Positions 21,933 through 36,600 of a stretch of DNA of 64,000 bases are shown here, in pieces. Origin of the DNA: Pithys albifrons albifrons. Lineage: Eukaryota > Chordata > Aves > Passeriformes > Thamnophilidae. A program made the position numbers and the translations under genes. The stretch is taken from contig NC_092497.1 in NCBI RefSeq assembly GCF_047495875.1, positions 64,007,492 through 64,071,491 of the forward strand, given 5' to 3'. A model generated the notes under the pieces. The model was not told the DNA's origin. It ran no database searches and saw only the letters and a list, made by a program, of their open reading frames with translations. Each line of letters starts with the position of its first letter. The first letter of the stretch is position 1.

Positions 21933-24900
21933 ACGCAAAGAAGTCTCGAGAGTAAGAAAAACCAGAAAGCCTCTTCACTGCTGTGTATTTTCAAGGATTG
22001 TGAGGGTGAAGAGATGTATTTTGTACTTTCACAACCTGTCTCTCCTGGCTTGTGGAACACCAGACTGTACAGAGACATAGCTACATAACCTACTACAAAT
22101 GCAATAACGTTGACGTGCACAATCTGAGACCAAACTGAAACAGGAGAATAATATTGTAAAACAGCAACAACATCAGCTAAAAGGTACATTACTGGTATTC
22201 CATATTGTAGTGTATGCCTTGTGGGTATATACAAGAATAAAGGAAATGGATGATGGAGTCATCAGTTGGCAAAGTTCTCTAGCTGGTGATATGCCCCAGA
22301 AATGCATGCAGCAGAATTAAGTTAAAGAATAACACCTACTTGCCTTTTTTGCCTTAGTACATTTGAATCTATAAAATCAAGACAGTATATTATTTATAAA
22401 ATACAAAGTCCAGTAAAGATTAATGGTAAATACAGACCATAAAACTAGATTGACTAGCCATTGTGACTAGACAAGTTAATTTATTTAAATTATCTTGATT
22501 GGTTTATAACAGGCAATTACAATTTCTTCCTCTAGGAGCAGGTACTCCAGCTTCATTTTGTTATTCCTGTTCTGAAAGTGACATTGTGAATGTGGGTGGG
22601 GAAAATCAGAAATTTTATACAGCAGCGTATTCCTATGCCTGGACAATGTAGCCTTCAGTTTGTCAAAGGCTAAAGGTGAAATCCCGGCACTTGAAAAGTT
22701 GAAGAGTGTGCTGGCTGTGGGAGGAGTCTGCAGTGAGAAACATAACACAAATGGTGTGTGGCTGTTTGCTCTGATGGACTTGGGCCAGTCCCACGAGTGC
22801 TTCAAAAAGAACAGAGGGGAAAGGTGGGTTTTAATCAGGAGGAAATAAGTGATCATAATGCTAAATAAAGTAACTGGTCACATATACCACCATTTCAAAG
22901 ATATTTTCTGAAAGATATTTCTTTCCAATATCTTAGGAGAATTTGAAACTGTTTTCAGATTGACCTTCCACGGCTTTTCTTTTTTAACCCTGTCACTGTT
23001 AAGACTGCCAAACATTTTCTGTTGTGATTTCATTGCCAAACCTGAGAACTTTGGATCACTGTTGTCCAGTAATCAAAGGAACAACAGTGCTGTTTCATTA
23101 CCTAGAGATTTTTTCTTCTTGGTATGTGTGAATCGTACTGAAAATGCCCCGAGAGTTTTAGACAGCTTCAATTAACCCAGTTTAATCCCCTATGCTACCA
23201 GTTATTGCTACTAATCAGGGCTTCTATTGATGTTTACAGCCTCTTCTGTACTGCACAAAACTCCTTCTTAATGTGAAAACGGTAAAAAGCAGGCAATCTG
23301 CCCTACATCTCTCTGAAAGGTAAAAGTGTTCAGGACCTCCTTATGCATTAGAAGAAGCAACATTGGGCATACATCCAGCATTTTTTCCCTCCCACAAAAG
23401 CATATGAGCTGCTCAGGTCACTGTATCACTTTATACCTTTTGAGTACAGCTAAACATCACAATGGCCTTACATTCACAGTGTAGGCAGGTTCTGACTTGT
23501 GATTCCTCAGATCTGTCTGAAAATTTTCCCTTCTAGACATTGTTATGTACCTTTCTTTGCAAAAAATGCCTCAGTGAATCCAGGGATTCATGAAGGGGAG
23601 GACACGTCTAGACCATGGGCTGAATTGCTTTTCTTTCCTCTTAGTTGGGGAGAAACTGGATAGAAGTGAATATAATATACTGACATCCACTCCCTGCGCT
23701 CACTGTCCTTGAACATGACATGGGCAAAGCAACATTCCAGTCTGCATTTGTTAAAACATGTTGTCTAGTACATTGCTTGACACAGCATGCTTTCTTTGGT
23801 TAAACAAGACTTATAAGCAAGTCTGCTAGACATGATTTCCCCCATAATTAATTTTTTTTTACATTCTTCTGCAATAACATTTGAACTATTTTCACCTCTA
23901 GCTAAAGAGACAAGTTGAATTTCTTGGTCTAAAAGTGGTGTCTAAGATATAGGTGGACAGTAATAAACCTGTTTTAAAAGCTTGAACTCAGTCATGCAAA
24001 GCATGAAGCAAGTTGCATAGTCTTTATTTTGCTTCCAGTTCAGGGCCTGAGCAACTGGTGGCCATGTGCAGTCCATAGGTGATGTGGGAAAGCATTCTTC
24101 TTGCTGTACTAGGCATGAGCAATTAGGGTGGTGGGTTGGGTTTGAGGTGGAACAAGAGCTGAATAGCAGCTCTGCTTTGGGTCAGTTATTTGTTTTCTCA
24201 TTGCCAAACATGAGCAAGCTGGAGCCTGAAAATCTTGGTAATCTTGCTGCACATAGACTAAATTTGATGCATAAACCTTCTTCCAGAAAGCTCATTGTGG
24301 GGCTGTAGAGTGACTCCAGAGTTGCTTTACTGCAGAAAATGGTACTTTGCCAAACAGAACTTCTCTGAAAAAGAGATCAGATCCAAGGTGAAAGGATGGT
24401 GAGTTCTCATCATCATTGTGTGACAAGGTGTTATCGAGGGGATTTCTGCTCTGGGGTGGCATGAAAATGACTTATTCTTTGTCTTATTCCTCCTTTCTGA
24501 GGCAGTCACACTTTTACTGATGTGCTCAGTAGCTTAAGTTTCCACAAGAAACATGCTATTACTCTTCAGCAGGCCTGTTGATAGCATATAAGACTGGTAA
24601 ATCCCAAATGTGTAACACTAACCAGTAAATTTGAGAGGCCATCCTGGAAGCACCGATTAGGAAACCTTGTACCTAGATGTTCCCTGAACCATCTTTCAGG
24701 TCACAACCACAAAACCTCTCCCACAATGAGCTTGATACTCTCCAATTTCACCACATTCATGTCCGTTTTCTCATTGAATCTAGAAAGAAGATGAGGAAGA
24801 ATTTATTCACCAACTCAATTAATGTTGAATATGTTCTCATACTCTCTTTGAAATCACAGGAACATTTGTGTGAAAATGTGTTGTTCAGTGCAGATAAGAA

Positions 24901-27900
24901 AGACAGAATAAAGCAAATGAGTTGCAGTGTTTGTTGCATACCTGCAACTTTCTGCAATGACATTCCATCAGGAAGCATTTAAAGAGGCTTTAAAAACAAT
25001 AGTTTGGTCAGAAATTCAGACAGGTCCCATACAATACTTTGAAACAAATGTTATTCCTAAGAGTTTACCCGCTACCCTCAAACGCACAGTAACTTGGCTA
25101 GGGCAGATCTCTCCCACATCTGGTGTTGCAAGGAAAGTCTTAGTCCGTTTTTTTCTTGTTGTCAAGCCACAAGACTACCTGTGCTCCACAAAGAGAAACT
25201 TTCTTAGTGTTTACACAGGTGGACTAGTCAAGGGGATGTGAAGACTGTTGGCAGCTGTGCAAAAAACTGATGTGAAACTGTGAGAACATGTACATTTTCA
25301 GGGCTGAGTTATTTAAAACACACATTTTTGAAAGTGAACTGAATTGAATTCCATACTTGGAAAAGATAAATATAATGCTAACACAACAGGTCAGAGACTC
25401 CAGTCTGGTATTCATTGCCTGAGCACAGCTCAGGGTGGCTCTTTGAACCTTCCCACTGCAGCCACTGTACCTCCACCATGGTCTGGAAGGATTACTTGTG
25501 GAGGACAAGAGCTTAGCTCATTTCCTCTGCCCTTGCAGGCCTTGGTCTTTCTGCTGAGGCTGCTGCTTATGTGATAGCCTGAGCAGCTGGTGTGTAATGG
25601 GAATATTCTTGAGGAATTCAAATTGGGGACTTAGATACGGAGGGGCTGCATCCCCTGCAGGCATTACTAGAGTTGCAGTGGTAGGAACTGAATTTTGAGG
25701 GTTGTCTCTGAAAAGAGCAACAGGCAGGGAAATATGGCAACTTGTAGGTCAGCTCGAATCTCACAGGTTACAGGGCTGGTGGGTTGTGCTGTGCAGCAGC
25801 AGAGGTACAGTTGCAATGTCACAGTGGAACAGAAGCAGAGGCAAGCTGTATGCAGAGCTGAACAAGAGCCTTCCTGTCCTCCAGCATCAAGGTGTAAACA
25901 GAAAGGATTAATAATCATCATCACTTCCACTTAGGAGATTCTGGAGCTTTTGTGTGTTCCCCCTCTCATGCACAAAACACAACACAGGGAAGGAGGCAGG
26001 CAGAGAAAAAATCACCCAGGGAGAGACTGGCTGAAATGAAGATCTGCTACTCAGAGTGGACAACTACATCATGAACCTGCCTGGAGCAGCATGTGGTCCA
26101 GGGTGGCATTTCATGGTTGTTTAACTGTATTTCATTCTTTGGCACAGATGGTCATGCAGTTAGCAGTGGCTGTACTGGTGAGGCCCATGGCTGATGATCA
26201 CTATGCTTTGTAGAGTATGAGTTTCTCTGAGGTAGCTCTCAGGCACTTTTTCATGGATCAAGTGCCTAATGGAACACTGATTGTTCAGACACAGTTTATG
26301 TCTGAACTATGTGTAGACTCCTTCAAAGCTTGCATGGGCTCTGGAGAGAGATGCTTTTCCTTTCTGCTCCCATTTTGGGTCCCTGTAGTTTTCAGTGCCT
26401 CAGGATCCGTCCTGGGGATTGAGGAGAGGGCATCCCTGCTCAGCAGTGGTTAATGATGGTATTTGTCACCCTCTGCTGCCCTGGCATGAGTTAGATATGT
26501 TCTTTCTCCACAAAGTGTGCTCATTGCTGAGGTCCCCAGTTGAAACAAACATGCTGAGAAACAAAGTCTAAATAAGCCAGCCAAAGACACAAGAACAATT
26601 CATTTCAGGGTCCTCATTCAGGACTGAGAACTTCCTGCCCCAGAGTTCAGTGCTCCAGCTACAAAGATGCATTTCTTACATAGTTAGTCACTTCAAGATG
26701 GAAGTGTGGAATTGTAGCAGCTACACTTTGTCACACACACAGAGACATTGTCTTTATTGTTCATTTTCTATACCTGTTTAAGCTCAGATTCACAGAGTTT
26801 CAATCTACTTTTCCTGCACTTCCCCAAGCTATTGGGGTGCAACAGATATCTTCTCCTGGGGGAGGATGTTTAGGTGGTTTAGTTTGTGACCAGCATGAAA
26901 AGATTTTTTCCATCCACAGCTACTTGAGAGAATAACCCATTTCCTGGTCAGCGGCTTCCAGTGTTGCTCGACCTCTGGACTGGGTGGGCAGGGGGATGGA
27001 AATGTCCTGCTGCAACCTGTGCTTGCATCCATGCCAACAGCAAAGCTCAAAGCTGTGGACCAGGAGCAGGGTTCAGTTTGCCTCAGCCATCCCCTCTACT
27101 GTGTTTGCAACAGGCGCTCATTAACTGTATTTGGGCTGCTTAGTGTCAGGGCCTTTATTGTGCCACTTCTGCGCCTTTATAGGCTGTGCTACTTAAGCTA
27201 ACAAAAAGTTTGTAAGGGAATAGGATATGAAACACATAAATAAAAGTATCAGGTATCCCTAAAACATGTGTGGATTAAGCTGGTGAAAAGGTGAAATTTC
27301 TCTTCCCTGTGAGTTAATGTCTATTATTCTTGAAAACTATACTTTGAGGGCTGCCCCTCCTTTAGCTAAAGTGATAAAAGATACGTTTTCTTATCTGAAT
27401 GCAATGACATTTTAAAAGGCTCCCTTTGTTGTTTCTAAACCTGCATGTCAACAGTTATACCTCTTATACAATTTTCTTCATGTTTACCTAATATAATGCT
27501 ACATTGTGTTGATATAAAACTAGACAGCATACTTTTAACTTCTCAGTACTTTTGTTGGATGAAAATCTTTACAATGCCACACTAATCTTTCAGGGCTGAC
27601 AGGCTATTGGCATGGCATGACAATTTAAATCCACGTTGGAATACATTTATCCATTACCTGGCAGTATGATACTTTTTTTTTTACTTCTGGCTTCTAGATG
27701 CTCTGACTTTTGTTTCAAGCTGAGTGTCTTTAAAGGTCAGGTGTCTCACTTCTAACTCTTCTTTACAAAAGAGTTTTGAAACTATTTATTCATAGGTATC
27801 AGGAAGGTTTTCTCAAAGGAAATAGAAAAAACAATTTGGACATAACATTTTTTTTTCTAGCCTTTATTAGGCAACTTTCTCTGTTAATAGTTTACTTGTT

Positions 27901-29675
27901 TGAAGAGAAAAGGTTTATTCTATGGCTGTAAGTATGAAAAATCAGATTGTTACTTTTTGATAAATACAAAATGAACTAATTTTTCAGAAAATAAACCTCA
28001 TTAAGATTAGCTGTATTTAGTGCAAAAGGGAGGAAGACGTTCTAATTTGGAAAGAGAAAATAAATAAAAATTAAAATTCTTTCAAAACCTTTTTTTCATC
28101 AATAATCATCAAGAGAAATTCTGTCTGTCATTCTTCAAAATGGAATAGTGGATATCCTTTGTGCTTGTGTTAGAAGACAACAAATGCTTGATCAGCTTTG
28201 TTTCATTTAAAGCTTGTTCTGAAAATACCTCATTTTCTGCTCCTCTGAGGTGATTTGAATACATGGTTTGCTAATTGTATCTACACATTCAGTTTCAATT
28301 TCCTTCTTTGGGTGCTTATAGTAGTCCACTGCCTAGCGCTCATTGCCATGAGCAATCCAGCAAATGAGCTGTGGTTGGAAAGGGACAATTGGCTTAGCCT
28401 ATGACTAAAATTGAACAAAAAGAGCAGCCAGAAAGTAGTAATGAATGTTATATGGTAGAAACAGAAGGAAAATTCTGTGACGTGCATGAATGCCAGTCTT
28501 CATTGAAGACTTGAATCACCTTTTGTTTTCCACTTCTTCTGGGTTCTCACTCAGCTTCTGGAAAAGGATCAAACATATTGAGACCCTGTTACTTCAGCTT
28601 GTGACAGAACAAAGCTAGGAATTTGCTTTTACCTCTTCCTTCACTATGAAGAATTGAAGTACTAGGGCACAACTTTGGTACTCACTTTGAAGAAGCAAGT
28701 CAGTTAAAAACGATCACCAAGCAGGATTTCCAGAAAGAATAAGGGATTCATGGTCACACAGTTAGAGAATAATACGGCTTGAAAACATTTAAATGAAAAT
28801 ATTATGTAGTTATCAACAAGGGTGAATATTGAAAGAAAAATGAAAAGGAGATTACAGTTCTTCCTTTGCAAGAGTTAAAAGGATGAAAGGGGGGGAAACT
28901 ATTAAGGAAAGGTTATTAGGTAAGTTTCTATGCTGCGGGCTGTCTAAAGACATCGAAAGATGAAGTCAGAGTTTTATCAGGATTTATTTTGACTATAGAC
29001 AGTATGAACTGTGCTTGCTGATATGATAATAGAAAACAGTTTGTGTGTGCCACTTTTACTCACCCATTTTCAGGGACAATAAGTTCCTGCTGGATTAGCC
29101 TGCTCTACAATTCCTGCTGCCACTGTTGACCGAAAACAAACCAAGTTAAAATCCTGCTATTTACAGCCAGCCTGGAAAAACATTACCAAAAGGATCTAAT
29201 CCTGGATTTCATGTCCAATTAAAGCCTACATGTGAAGTGAACCACAGATAGAAAAACCCACCTGCATCTATGCCACATTTCAGAGTGGTAGTCCTTGACC
29301 TTTGAGCTCTTTTAACTGGCCAATGAATGTGATACAGTTCAGTGTAATGCCTCAACAAGAGACATCCTTGTTTCTGGTTTAAGGTGTTCTAGGTACTACT
29401 CTTGCAAATAGCCCTGGGAACTAAATTATACAAGTGAACATGAGCAGTGATTGTTTGATGGATAATATTTCAGAGAAAAATAAATTCTAGTCAGATGAAC
29501 AGAAAAAGATGCAAAGGTTTCTCATTGGTAATGTGCCTGGAAAAGGGCAGGAAAAGATGGGGAAAATGTCAAGAGAGGAAGAGAAAAAGGAGCAGAGAAG
29601 ACTTAATATGATTTCAGGTGTCATAAAATAAATCATCTAGTAATAAATTGTTCCAAAGCAGTGATATGCAAGCAT
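21933..29675. other. Gene-poor intergenic region
   Basis: About 7.7 kb with no gene, RNA gene or repeat that I recognise. The region around 27200-28300 is especially AT-rich. Open frames stay at or below 123 codons and lack known domains. Confidence 0.5.
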
Positions 29676-29730
29676 CACAGCTGGAGCCTGGAAGGACCTC
29701 TCAGGTCACAGAGACCACCTCCCTGAAAAA
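29676..29730 (-). mobile_element. Possible ancient CR1 fragment
   Basis: GGAAGGACCTCTCAGGTCAC, followed by GACCACCTCCCTG, resembles the reverse complement of a CR1 3' region (commonly GGAAGGGACCTCTGGAGGTCAT...). Similarity fades beyond about 55 bp. Confidence 0.4.
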
Positions 29731-31624
29731 ACATAGCCATAATTTATCAGACATTAGCAGCATATAGCTCTCTGCAGCCATTCTAGGAAACCACTGTAGC
29801 CAATATCTGTTGAACTTAATAGTGCTCACTATTGTAATAGTGACCTGAACAACCTCAGCCCTCCTGTCTTGTCAATTTTGAAGGGTGTTTAACAAGTCAT
29901 TCATTACAGCAGTGGATTAGTGAGGGATGAAAAATGTATCATTTCAATTCTTCTCTCCCAGCAGCAGCAGCTGATGCCATGGCATGTTAAACATGTTTAT
30001 TCAAGCAAAATCTGTTGCTTTTACTTTTGTTGAATAAGTGCAAGTTCACCTTTGCAATATATAAATGTTGCTGACACACTGACTGCTCAAAAAGAAATGG
30101 GTATTGTTGACTGGGATTGAATGGCTGTCCAACACAGTGGAGAAAACACATAGAACTGTGGAAAATGTCGTACAGGTAATAGGTTTCAGTAGCCATTCTT
30201 GAGTTCTCCTTTCCAGCTGCTCCTGTTACACAGTGATATTTACATTAGTGATCAGCAAAGTGACCACCCATCTAAAACCTTATACAGCTGGGATTGTCCA
30301 AACGCTGGATGTAGGAGTGCTGTGATAGTTCAGTGGGAGCCTTGACTTCTTGTGGTTTTCATTACTCATATTAAAGAAGTTTTGAAAGTAGGAGATTGTG
30401 TGACCTCTATGCATGTTGTGCCAGAGCAGGCTGGTGATTAACTCATTGTTCTGGGTGCAAATAGGAAACAAACTCCCTTCATCACTTGAACTCAGTAAAG
30501 CACAAGCTATTCCAGGTCTGGCAAAGACAGCTTTTTTGCTGTCCTGCTCTTACTTTCAGCTGGTTTGTCCTATGATTGTGATTTCAGAGTGGTATAAGGA
30601 AGGTTTTCTTCCAAGACAGCACTATTTATTCACACCTAGCTCAGAATTCACTACAAGATACACTTCAGAAAGAAAATATATTTTCTGCAATCACTGTTAA
30701 TATAATGTTACAGACTCTTTAAACATTTTTAATATTTTTCATATTAAAACATAAAAATTTTCATATTTATTTACTTGTAACATTTTAATGCCAAAATATC
30801 AAGCAATTTACAGATGATTTTTTATAACCATCTCTGTTTATTCACCCATTTCCAGTTCAATTTGTATTTCTTTTCACCATCAGTGACTTGGCAAATAATT
30901 GTAGCTAACTCCATCTGTGGTGGCCACTTTGTATAGGCCACTGGAAATATACAACTTACAATTCCGTCCCAGTGGCTGTTGATTATGTCAAGTCCATGTG
31001 GATCTCCTGGAAATTATACTATGGATATACTAGTTCTGTATAAAGTATGTAGATGGCCAGTTATTTGTGTATTGCCAATGGAAAATACAATTATTAATTT
31101 TATAGTTTGGAAAAATCTCATTTGAGTTGTGTATATTAAAAATTATTCCAATTACAGTTTATAGCAAGGAACAAGTAAAGTGAAAGGAAACTCGGAAATA
31201 ATGCATTCAGGATGGGGCCTGTTATGGTATTGACCCTTCAGTTTTTTCTACTCTGATGGCATTGATGAAAGTATTGAGATGGTGGTGGTGAGGCTGAGCA
31301 CTACTGTCACTAGAATTGCATTGCTTCTTTCATTTGAAAATGGGGGGAAAAAACCCCACAAAAATTGATTCTGCCTTTGATTGCTAATAAGAAGAGGTGT
31401 TGAGGGAACTTTTTGTGCACAGAAAAATTTGGACTCCTGTGTCCCCATAAGAATGAAAACCACTCAGAAACTGTAGACCTGTATCTGGTGTCAAATGAAA
31501 TACATCTGTGGTAAAATTCACAACCCTCAGTGACATGACAGGAAAGACCTTGGTAACTGTGCACCAATATTTTCAGGACTTACTACACTAATGAGCTGTC
31601 CCAATACATGCCTGGGAGCTCTTG
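29731..31624. other. Intergenic sequence, nothing recognised
   Basis: AT-rich DNA with no feature that I can support. It ends at the target duplication of the next LTR. Confidence 0.45.
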
Positions 31625-31629
31625 CCAAG

Positions 31630-32149
31630 TACCCTTGTTCTTGCCAGGACAGGATTAATTTTTGCAGTAGCCAGGAGGGGTCATGTCCAGGACTTGGAGG
31701 TTATTCTGTACCCCCTTACTGTCATTGCCAGGGACCAGGGGAAGAGAGTCTCTTCCAGAGAGAAGGGGTTCCTCCCAGTCAAGTAAGTGTGGCACTGGTT
31801 CTGAGCTGGAAGAAGTGGTTGGGTGGTGCCAGTTCGGAGCCAGACAGAGCAGCTGGGATGGAGTGGCTGCAAACAGGTTGAGCTCCATGGTGTGTACTTT
31901 TGCATGTGAATCACTCTTTCTTGTGTACACATTTTTATTAATATTGTCACTGTTACTGTTCATTTTCTTATCTCATTGCTGTTTCTAGTAAACTGTGCTT
32001 ATCTCAACCTGTGATCTTTACCTTTTGTGCCTCCAAGTCTCCTTTCCTTCCCAGCGGGGAAGAGGAGGGGGAGCGAGTGAGCGGCTGTATGGTTTAGAGA
32101 GTCTCAGTGGGAGCACTAATTTGGGAACTACCATTCCTAAACAACAACA
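31630..32149 (+). mobile_element. Solo LTR, family B copy 1 (520 bp)
   Basis: Aligns with 45929-46390: CCAGGACAGGATTAATTTTT near the start, TTTCTAGTAAACTGTGCTTA and TTTTGTGCCTCCA in the 3' third, and CCATTCCTAAACAACAACA at the end. The first bases have drifted (TACCC in place of TGTCA). The flanks carry a near-perfect 5-bp duplication (CCAAG at 31625-31629, ACAAG at 32150-32154). No retroviral coding sequence adjoins it. Confidence 0.8.
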
Positions 32150-32590
32150 ACAAGCTTTACCTGCTCTGTGCTTACAGTGCTGAAAGCCTCCTGACAGAAG
32201 GTGTGCAGGATGGTCTTATGCTCCACACAGACCCCACAAACATGCGAGGTAGTCTGCTCCCACAGAAGGGCTGCTGCCAGAAATTGTGGTGGACAGACTC
32301 CTAGTCACTGCCCTTCTCCTGTTGCTGGGCCTGATGAGGTGTTCACCACTGGAGGGAAAAAAGTAGAAGAGAAGGCGGGGTGAATGAGAGGAGCGAAAGA
32401 AGAATATGAGACTGGAGTGACTGTGAGAAATCAAAAAAGGGGAAGCGAAGGAAGCCCAAGAAGCTGTGTAGCTCTGACTGCAGGAGCTATGACAACCTGT
32501 GTTCAGGTTTGGGGCTGAGTCCTGCCAGGTCATATTCTCACTCGCCAGACATGGAATAAATAGTGAGCAACATCCATCAACAGCAGTTAG
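32150..32590. other. Spacer between two LTRs
   Basis: A purine-rich segment (about 32345-32460) with no recognisable coding domain. The two flanking LTRs belong to different families and each has its own target duplication, so this is ordinary spacer and not the interior of a provirus. Confidence 0.5.
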
Positions 32591-32595
32591 GAACT

Positions 32596-33223
32596 TGTCC
32601 TAGTTCAGCAGGAGGGACCAGCTAACCCTGTGTGTGGGTGATCAAAGCTGTGTATTCTACCCCCTCTATTCATTCCCCAAGGTCAATGGGCCATTAGCAG
32701 CAGCTGCCCAGGGAGCCATTATCACCTTCACACCCAGCCTGAGGGGGGCGGAGCTGCTAATGGGCCATCAACAGCTCAACACCCCCTGGCTCCCAGAGTT
32801 AATCACCCATTGTGTGAGTCCCCGCCCAGGGGGAGGGACTGAGAGCTCCCTGAGGGTACATAAGGGGTGGGTAAGAAGACCTCAGAAACCTCTCGTCGGA
32901 TCCAGAGCAGCAGCAGGACCTTGATAGGAGGAGATCCCCGCTCTCGCCCAGACCACAGCCCTCGCCTGCACCAACAGGTTTTTCTTTTCTTTTTGCTCTG
33001 GACTTGGGGGAACCACAGGGGTCTCAGCACAAGGGCAAACAAACCCCCTTGGGTTTGTGCCCCAGGACACTGGGTTATACTGCTGGGGTTTTGTGAGTTG
33101 AAAGCAATCTCCCTTGTGTGTCAGTGTTGTTATTGTAATATTATTATTAAATTTTAGCTCTGACTTATAATCTCTCTCGTGGTGAGTTCATTTCCCCTGC
33201 TGGTTCACCTTTAAACCAGCACA
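32596..33223 (+). mobile_element. Solo LTR, family A copy 2 (628 bp), best preserved
   Basis: It starts TGTCCTAGTTCAGCAGG and ends TTTAAACCAGCACA, with a perfect 5-bp target duplication GAACT (32591-32595 and 33224-33228). It has a TATA-like TACATAAG at 32857-32864 and an ATTAAA polyadenylation-type signal at 33146-33151, the expected order for an LTR's U3, R and U5. GC content and CpG retention are higher than in its relatives at 12124 and 38898, suggesting a younger copy. It could act as an alternative promoter, but nothing in the sequence shows that it does. Confidence 0.92.
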
Positions 33224-33654
33224 GAACTCCACTTCTTGCCAGCCAGTTTCCTGACCAGGAAGAAAAGTAAATGGACGTTTGAAGGAAATTTATCTTTCCC
33301 AGTTTCCATCCCTTCAGACTCTGAGAGCTTCCATATAGCATCTCTGGAAGCAGACACAAAGGCATCACAGAATACGCAAATGGAGCCAAACCCCAACCCT
33401 AAGCCAAGATTTTGCTCTCTAAAGTGAGAAGTGCCAGCAGCTTCAATGGAATCCACAGTGACAACCTCATGCTGTGTACAGGGTCTGGTCTGCACAAGGA
33501 CATAATAATGAAGGGCACTGGCATTAACTTCTGAGCTAAAGTTGCTGTTTAATTAGGTTACTTCCTTAAAAAACCGTTTTTATTCTTTTAATTTGGGTTC
33601 ATTTCTAAGTTCTCCGTAGATTGAGATGAACCAGGGTTTTTTTGTTTGCTTTTA

Positions 33655-33688
<34 letters not shown>

Positions 33689-36600
33689 GTGGGCTCCCTT
33701 TTCTTCTGGCCAAACACTCCATTTCTCAAGAAAAAGAAGACCTGGTCAAACTTGCCTCTGAAGATGTCTGACTCACTTATGCTGGGCTCTTTACACTTTG
33801 CCAAGAGCTTTCAGAACCTTTGTGAGCACTGTAGACATGAAAAGAGTGGGTGAGGCATTTAATATGGGAGACAGTTCCCTTGCAGGGCAACAAGGTGGTG
33901 AAGGGGCGTATGTGTGTTTAAGGAAGACCACAGTGATAGAATTGACACACTGAAAGTGCTACTTGTATGATGAATTTCTTTCAAAACTAGTGAGTTGAGT
34001 GACTCTTTCTGTTGTAACTGTTCAAATATTTAAATTCTTCAAAGCTTTTGGTGTACAGACATGGAGTAGGAGCAATACAGTAAAGAAAATAACATCAAAT
34101 ATTTTTCTCAGACTTTGATGCTGTGACAGAAAAGCTCATAAATGATCTATGGTTCATGGAACCTTTTCCAATATTGCTTGTAACTTTTAATGACCATGGG
34201 CTTCAAAATGAAAACTGTTGAAAAGGAAATTCTTTGATTTGGAAAAGAAAGAAAATCTTAGTTTCACAAGGATTCTCAATAAATTAAAGTGAGGCAATAC
34301 AGAGAGATGATCATCCAACTATTTGTGTGGCTGAATGTATATTATTTTTCTCAGATATTTTGACTTCCTTTCAGTCTGGAATAGGTTAACTTTTAGGACA
34401 TCAGTGTAATAAATGTACAGAGTTTTATCTTAACTAAAGATCTCTTACCCTATAAAGTGCCTTGAAAAGAAAAGGAGCATTAAATATCTTATTATTCAAT
34501 ATTAATATTTAACAATTATCTTTCAGAAGTGATATCCAGATATAAATTCAGATATATAAACAATATATTACATGTAGAGTCTTCATGGAAGAGAAGATGA
34601 TTAATTCCATAACAAGAAAGACATTTCTGCTGACAAGTCACTTTATCTAAAAGATGTCTTGGTCTTGGCTCTGCATGTGACACCATAAAAAGCCAGTCAC
34701 CTTAACCTGAGGGCTTTTTTCCCCCTCTAATCTTGCACTGAAGCAGAACCTTGCCAATGTATGTTTGCATCATTAACGTGAGTGTTTTGTTTCCTGAAAC
34801 AGAAGAGAAGAGGGTGCTGTCAGTGGGAAGGAGGGGTAAAGGCAAGGGATGGCTTCTATGTGATTTGCTGAAATAGAAATGCAAACAAGAACAGAGATAG
34901 ATTGCTTACTCCATGTGACAAACCCATGTGTTTTTGTTCCTGTCCAATCACCTGGTGATGTCTCTTTATTTATCCTTTTAGGTCAAATTGTACTTGGCAT
35001 GTCACTGTGAGTGTATGGATGTAGATTCTACTTGATACTATGTATTTTGCACTTGTTTTGTTCGCTTTTCAGAACAAGAAGAGAGAATGCCCACTGCTCT
35101 CAAAAGACACTTTCCATTACCCAGTATATGTCCTAGTGAAAAACTGTATTAATGCTCATAAGCTGCTTGCTGGAGTGTCCCTCTCAAGGCTGATATTTCT
35201 TATAAATGAAAAAACTTTATGCCTCTCACTTCAAAAGTTGGCCTTTAAAACTGTTCCTCAGCCATCATTAGCAGTGCTTAGTGATCTGGACAGCCACTAA
35301 AGGCTGCTCCTTTTTTTCTGTTGGGTCTCTTTTTCATTTTCAGTATTTCACTTGTGAGTGACTATGGAAGGATGCTATTGAAGCACAAGTTCAAGAAGTT
35401 ACCCATCAGCTGAGACACAGCAATGGCCATAGGCATGTTCCCAGTTTGCCCTAATTGCAATCTAGTTCTATATAACCTACAATTTTTTCATTGCTTCTTG
35501 CAGGTAGCATCCTCCTATTATCCTTCAATTCCTTTGACCTTGTCTAGAAATATGACAGGGTGACCAAGAAAGTAAACACTTTAATTTCATGTTGATTTCT
35601 CCTCTTATCCATTTAGGTGCACACAGTTACAGTTTCAAGCCTTAATAACCCATATGCCCTTGTGAAGCAGCAGGCACAGCCATGTATTACATGTACTGAC
35701 TAGGTAAGTAGATGACACATGTTACATAGTGGTATACATTGCTTCTTTTTATTGTAGCTGAGCAAACACTGAAAAATCTCTTCCACAGTGATGTATTCAA
35801 CTGTTAAATGATTTGGCTTTACCCATGCCAAACTGGCTTCTTTATATATGAACTTTTCCTTCCCGGGGATAGTCTAGTCATCAAATTTTATTGGCATTCA
35901 TGGAGATGTAGAGAAAACTATGCATGCAAATATTTGCTGAAATTGAATTTTCAATGTGTAAAAGTACTTAGGTGAATTGTAGGTACTGGATCTTAAGTGT
36001 CAGAGCCTCAGGAGTGTTTGTCTGGCACCTTATGTGGTTCAAGGGAAGGCAATGTTTGCAAAAGCAGCTCAGAGCCAGTCTTTCACCTTCTTGGTACTTA
36101 GACTAGTGAATGCAAATACAATCCTGAAGAGGAAAACAATCATCAAGCTACATGACCTGCAACTCATTTTGTATCTGAAATTGGTTCTGCTCTGGTCTAA
36201 TTAGAAGGGTAAGAAAAGCATAAGACAAGTCCTTGAACTTGTAAACTGATACTTGAAGCTAGTATCCAGCTGAGCTCCTTGAAAGTGTTTATTTGGTGGT
36301 ATGTGCTTTTCTCCCTGAAAGCTTGTCAAGTGCCCAAAGCGGGATCCTTATTTTCTAGGATAAGGATTTTTTGGGATGAAGTTAAATACTGTCACTGACT
36401 TCCCTTCCAGAACATTCATATTATGAAGAGTTTTTCCAAGACGGAATTTTGATGGGAAGCTACTTCGTCCATCAATTAAAAAAAAATTGCATGCTTTGAA
36501 ATCTTGTGATCATATTGAAAAAATGCCTAAAAATGACAGCCTTTCAAAACCATTAAAGAAAAACCTAATGCAACTGTATGATTTTTGTTTGAAAAATTAT

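Noticed and set aside
21803..22234. 143-codon minus-strand frame with a His-Thr repeat
   Set aside because: The repeat is only the TG/CG dinucleotide tract read as codons.
31630..33223. One provirus with two LTRs
   Set aside because: The two LTRs belong to different families, have separate target duplications, and the 446-bp spacer has no retroviral similarity.
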